From NCBI GenBank assembly GCA_021801945.1, contig JAKABE010000179.1, positions 1 through 6,887 of the forward strand: a DNA stretch of 6,887 bases. Direction: 5' to 3'. Positions within the stretch are counted from its first letter, which is position 1; each line of letters opens with the position of its first letter. This document shows positions 6,126 to 6,887 of the stretch, in pieces. The DNA is from Acidobacteriota bacterium (GTDB lineage Bacteria > Acidobacteriota > Terriglobia > Terriglobales > Acidobacteriaceae). The translations under genes and the position numbers were made by a program. Below the pieces are notes generated by a model, which was given only the letters and a program-made list of their open reading frames with translations, was not told the DNA's origin and made no database searches.

Positions 6126-6803
6126 TTACAACTGGTCAAAGATCTCGCGGAACTCCCAAGCGCCGGATTTGCCGGCCAGCCACTCTGCGCCGCGGACGGC
6201 GCCGGTCGCGAAACCTCGCCGCGATCGGGCATCGTGGCGCAGTTCCAAGGTGTCGTGCTCGCTGACGGCATGCACGACATGCTCGCCCTTGGCATCACCT
6301 ATGCGATGCGAGGCGATGGGGACATCGATTCCCGGCTTGACCGAAAGAATGATCTCTTTAAGCGTGATCGCCGTCCCCGAGGGTGCATCGAGTTTGGAGG
6401 TATGGTGCGTCTCGTCGATCGAGAACTTATATCCTTCGAGTCTGGCCAGCTCAGCGGTGAGGCGGAAGAGCTTTTGCACACCCATCGAAAAGTTGGTGCC
6501 GTAGAGCAGGCCACCGCCACGCTTGATGGCCAAAGCCTCCATCTCGTTCAGTTGTTGGTACCAGCCCGTTGTGCCCACCACGATGCGCCCGCCCAGGGAG
6601 AGCACGGCGCGCATGTTTTCGAGCGCCGCCTCAGGCGCGGTGAAATCCACCACGACGTCCACACCGGCCAGGTTGGGCGCGGTCAGCGCTGCCGCGTGCG
6701 CGTTTTCGTCGATATCGAGCGTGCGGACAGAGTGGCCGCGCTCGCGCGCAACTTCGGCCACCAGTGAGCCAGTTTTTCCTCTGCCGAGAACGAGAATGAG
6801 CAT
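6126..6803 (-). CDS. dapB: 4-hydroxy-tetrahydrodipicolinate reductase (dihydrodipicolinate reductase)
   Basis: DapB reduces the DapA product to tetrahydrodipicolinate with NAD(P)H, on the path to meso-diaminopimelate and lysine, needed for both peptidoglycan and protein. Motifs in order are the nucleotide loop GRGKTG (7-12), VVDFTAPEAALEN (51-63), VVGTTGW (75-81), GTNFSMGV (102-109), the catalytic signature ETHHTSKLDAPSGTA (131-145) with H133 and K137 at the positions of E. coli H159 and K163, and FATGAVRGAEW (198-208). At 225 residues it is shorter than the usual 240-270, and the loop lacks the common GRMG sequence. ATG 6803 has GGAG eight bases upstream on the minus strand (6815-6812), a good ribosome binding site. 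The 84 bases beyond it carry no recognisable gene; a dapA tail there cannot be excluded. Confidence 0.95.
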   Translation of the reverse strand: MLILVLGRGKTGSLVAEVARERGHSVRTLDIDENAHAAALTAPNLAGVDVVVDFTAPEAALENMRAVLSLGGRIVVGTTGWYQQLNEMEALAIKRGGGLLYGTNFSMGVQKLFRLTAELARLEGYKFSIDETHHTSKLDAPSGTAITLKEIILSVKPGIDVPIASHRIGDAKGEHVVHAVSEHDTLELRHDARSRRGFATGAVRGAEWLAGKSGAWEFREIFDQL

Positions 6804-6887
6804 GTTTGTAGCTCCGCGCCGTTAGCTGTTGATTCTTTGCTATCAGCCTAAGCACTCCTAAATCAGCTTCTGTAGTCTGCAATCACT

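Noticed and set aside
5989..6767. Long plus-strand open frames (5989-6504 and 6234-6767) opposite dapB.
   Set aside because: They are antisense to a clear dapB with an intact catalytic signature and ribosome binding site; their compositions show no protein family.
6804..6887. The end of a dapA gene upstream of dapB.
   Set aside because: dapA is often next to dapB, but the 84 bases visible give only short tails in each frame, none recognisable as a DapA C-terminus.

Overview
The window is GC-rich bacterial chromosome carrying ordinary housekeeping metabolism. I recognise nine protein-coding genes, one of them cut by the window edge. I see no rRNA, tRNA, CRISPR array, insertion sequence or phage gene. 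The glutamate dehydrogenase N-terminus and the short form of DapB resemble what I remember of Acidobacteriota (Terriglobia/Koribacter-like), so that phylum is my best guess. This rests on recall, not on a search.

Layout from left to right: (1) the N-terminal 184 codons of a glutamate dehydrogenase on the minus strand, running off the left edge; (2) about 400 bp with no convincing gene between divergent gdhA and trpE; (3) trpE (anthranilate synthase component I) on the plus strand; (4) a 126-bp convergent gap with a 9-bp direct repeat and a weak hairpin; (5) trpG (the glutamine amidotransferase component) on the minus strand, facing trpE; (6) a divergent promoter region, then a plus-strand run of an isoprenylcysteine-methyltransferase-like membrane protein, a MarR-family regulator, an acylphosphatase and adenine phosphoribosyltransferase (apt); (7) about 650 bp (5475-6125) with no confident gene, possibly holding decayed coding sequence; (8) dapB (dihydrodipicolinate reductase) on the minus strand, with a good ribosome binding site.

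Metabolically, TrpE and TrpG form the enzyme that turns chorismate and glutamine into anthranilate, the first step to tryptophan. Unusually, the two genes face each other instead of sharing an operon. Glutamate dehydrogenase links ammonia and glutamate, DapB serves lysine and peptidoglycan synthesis, and Apt salvages adenine. The methyltransferase-like gene and the MarR gene are only 16 bp apart and probably co-transcribed from a recognisable promoter at 3291-3319.

I found no clear undescribed multi-gene system. The points most worth checking are the convergent trpE/trpG arrangement, the hexamer TACACT placed so that trpE would be leaderless and trpG nearly so, a charged insertion of about 24 residues in TrpE, the repeat-rich apt leader, and the unexplained 5475-6125 interval.
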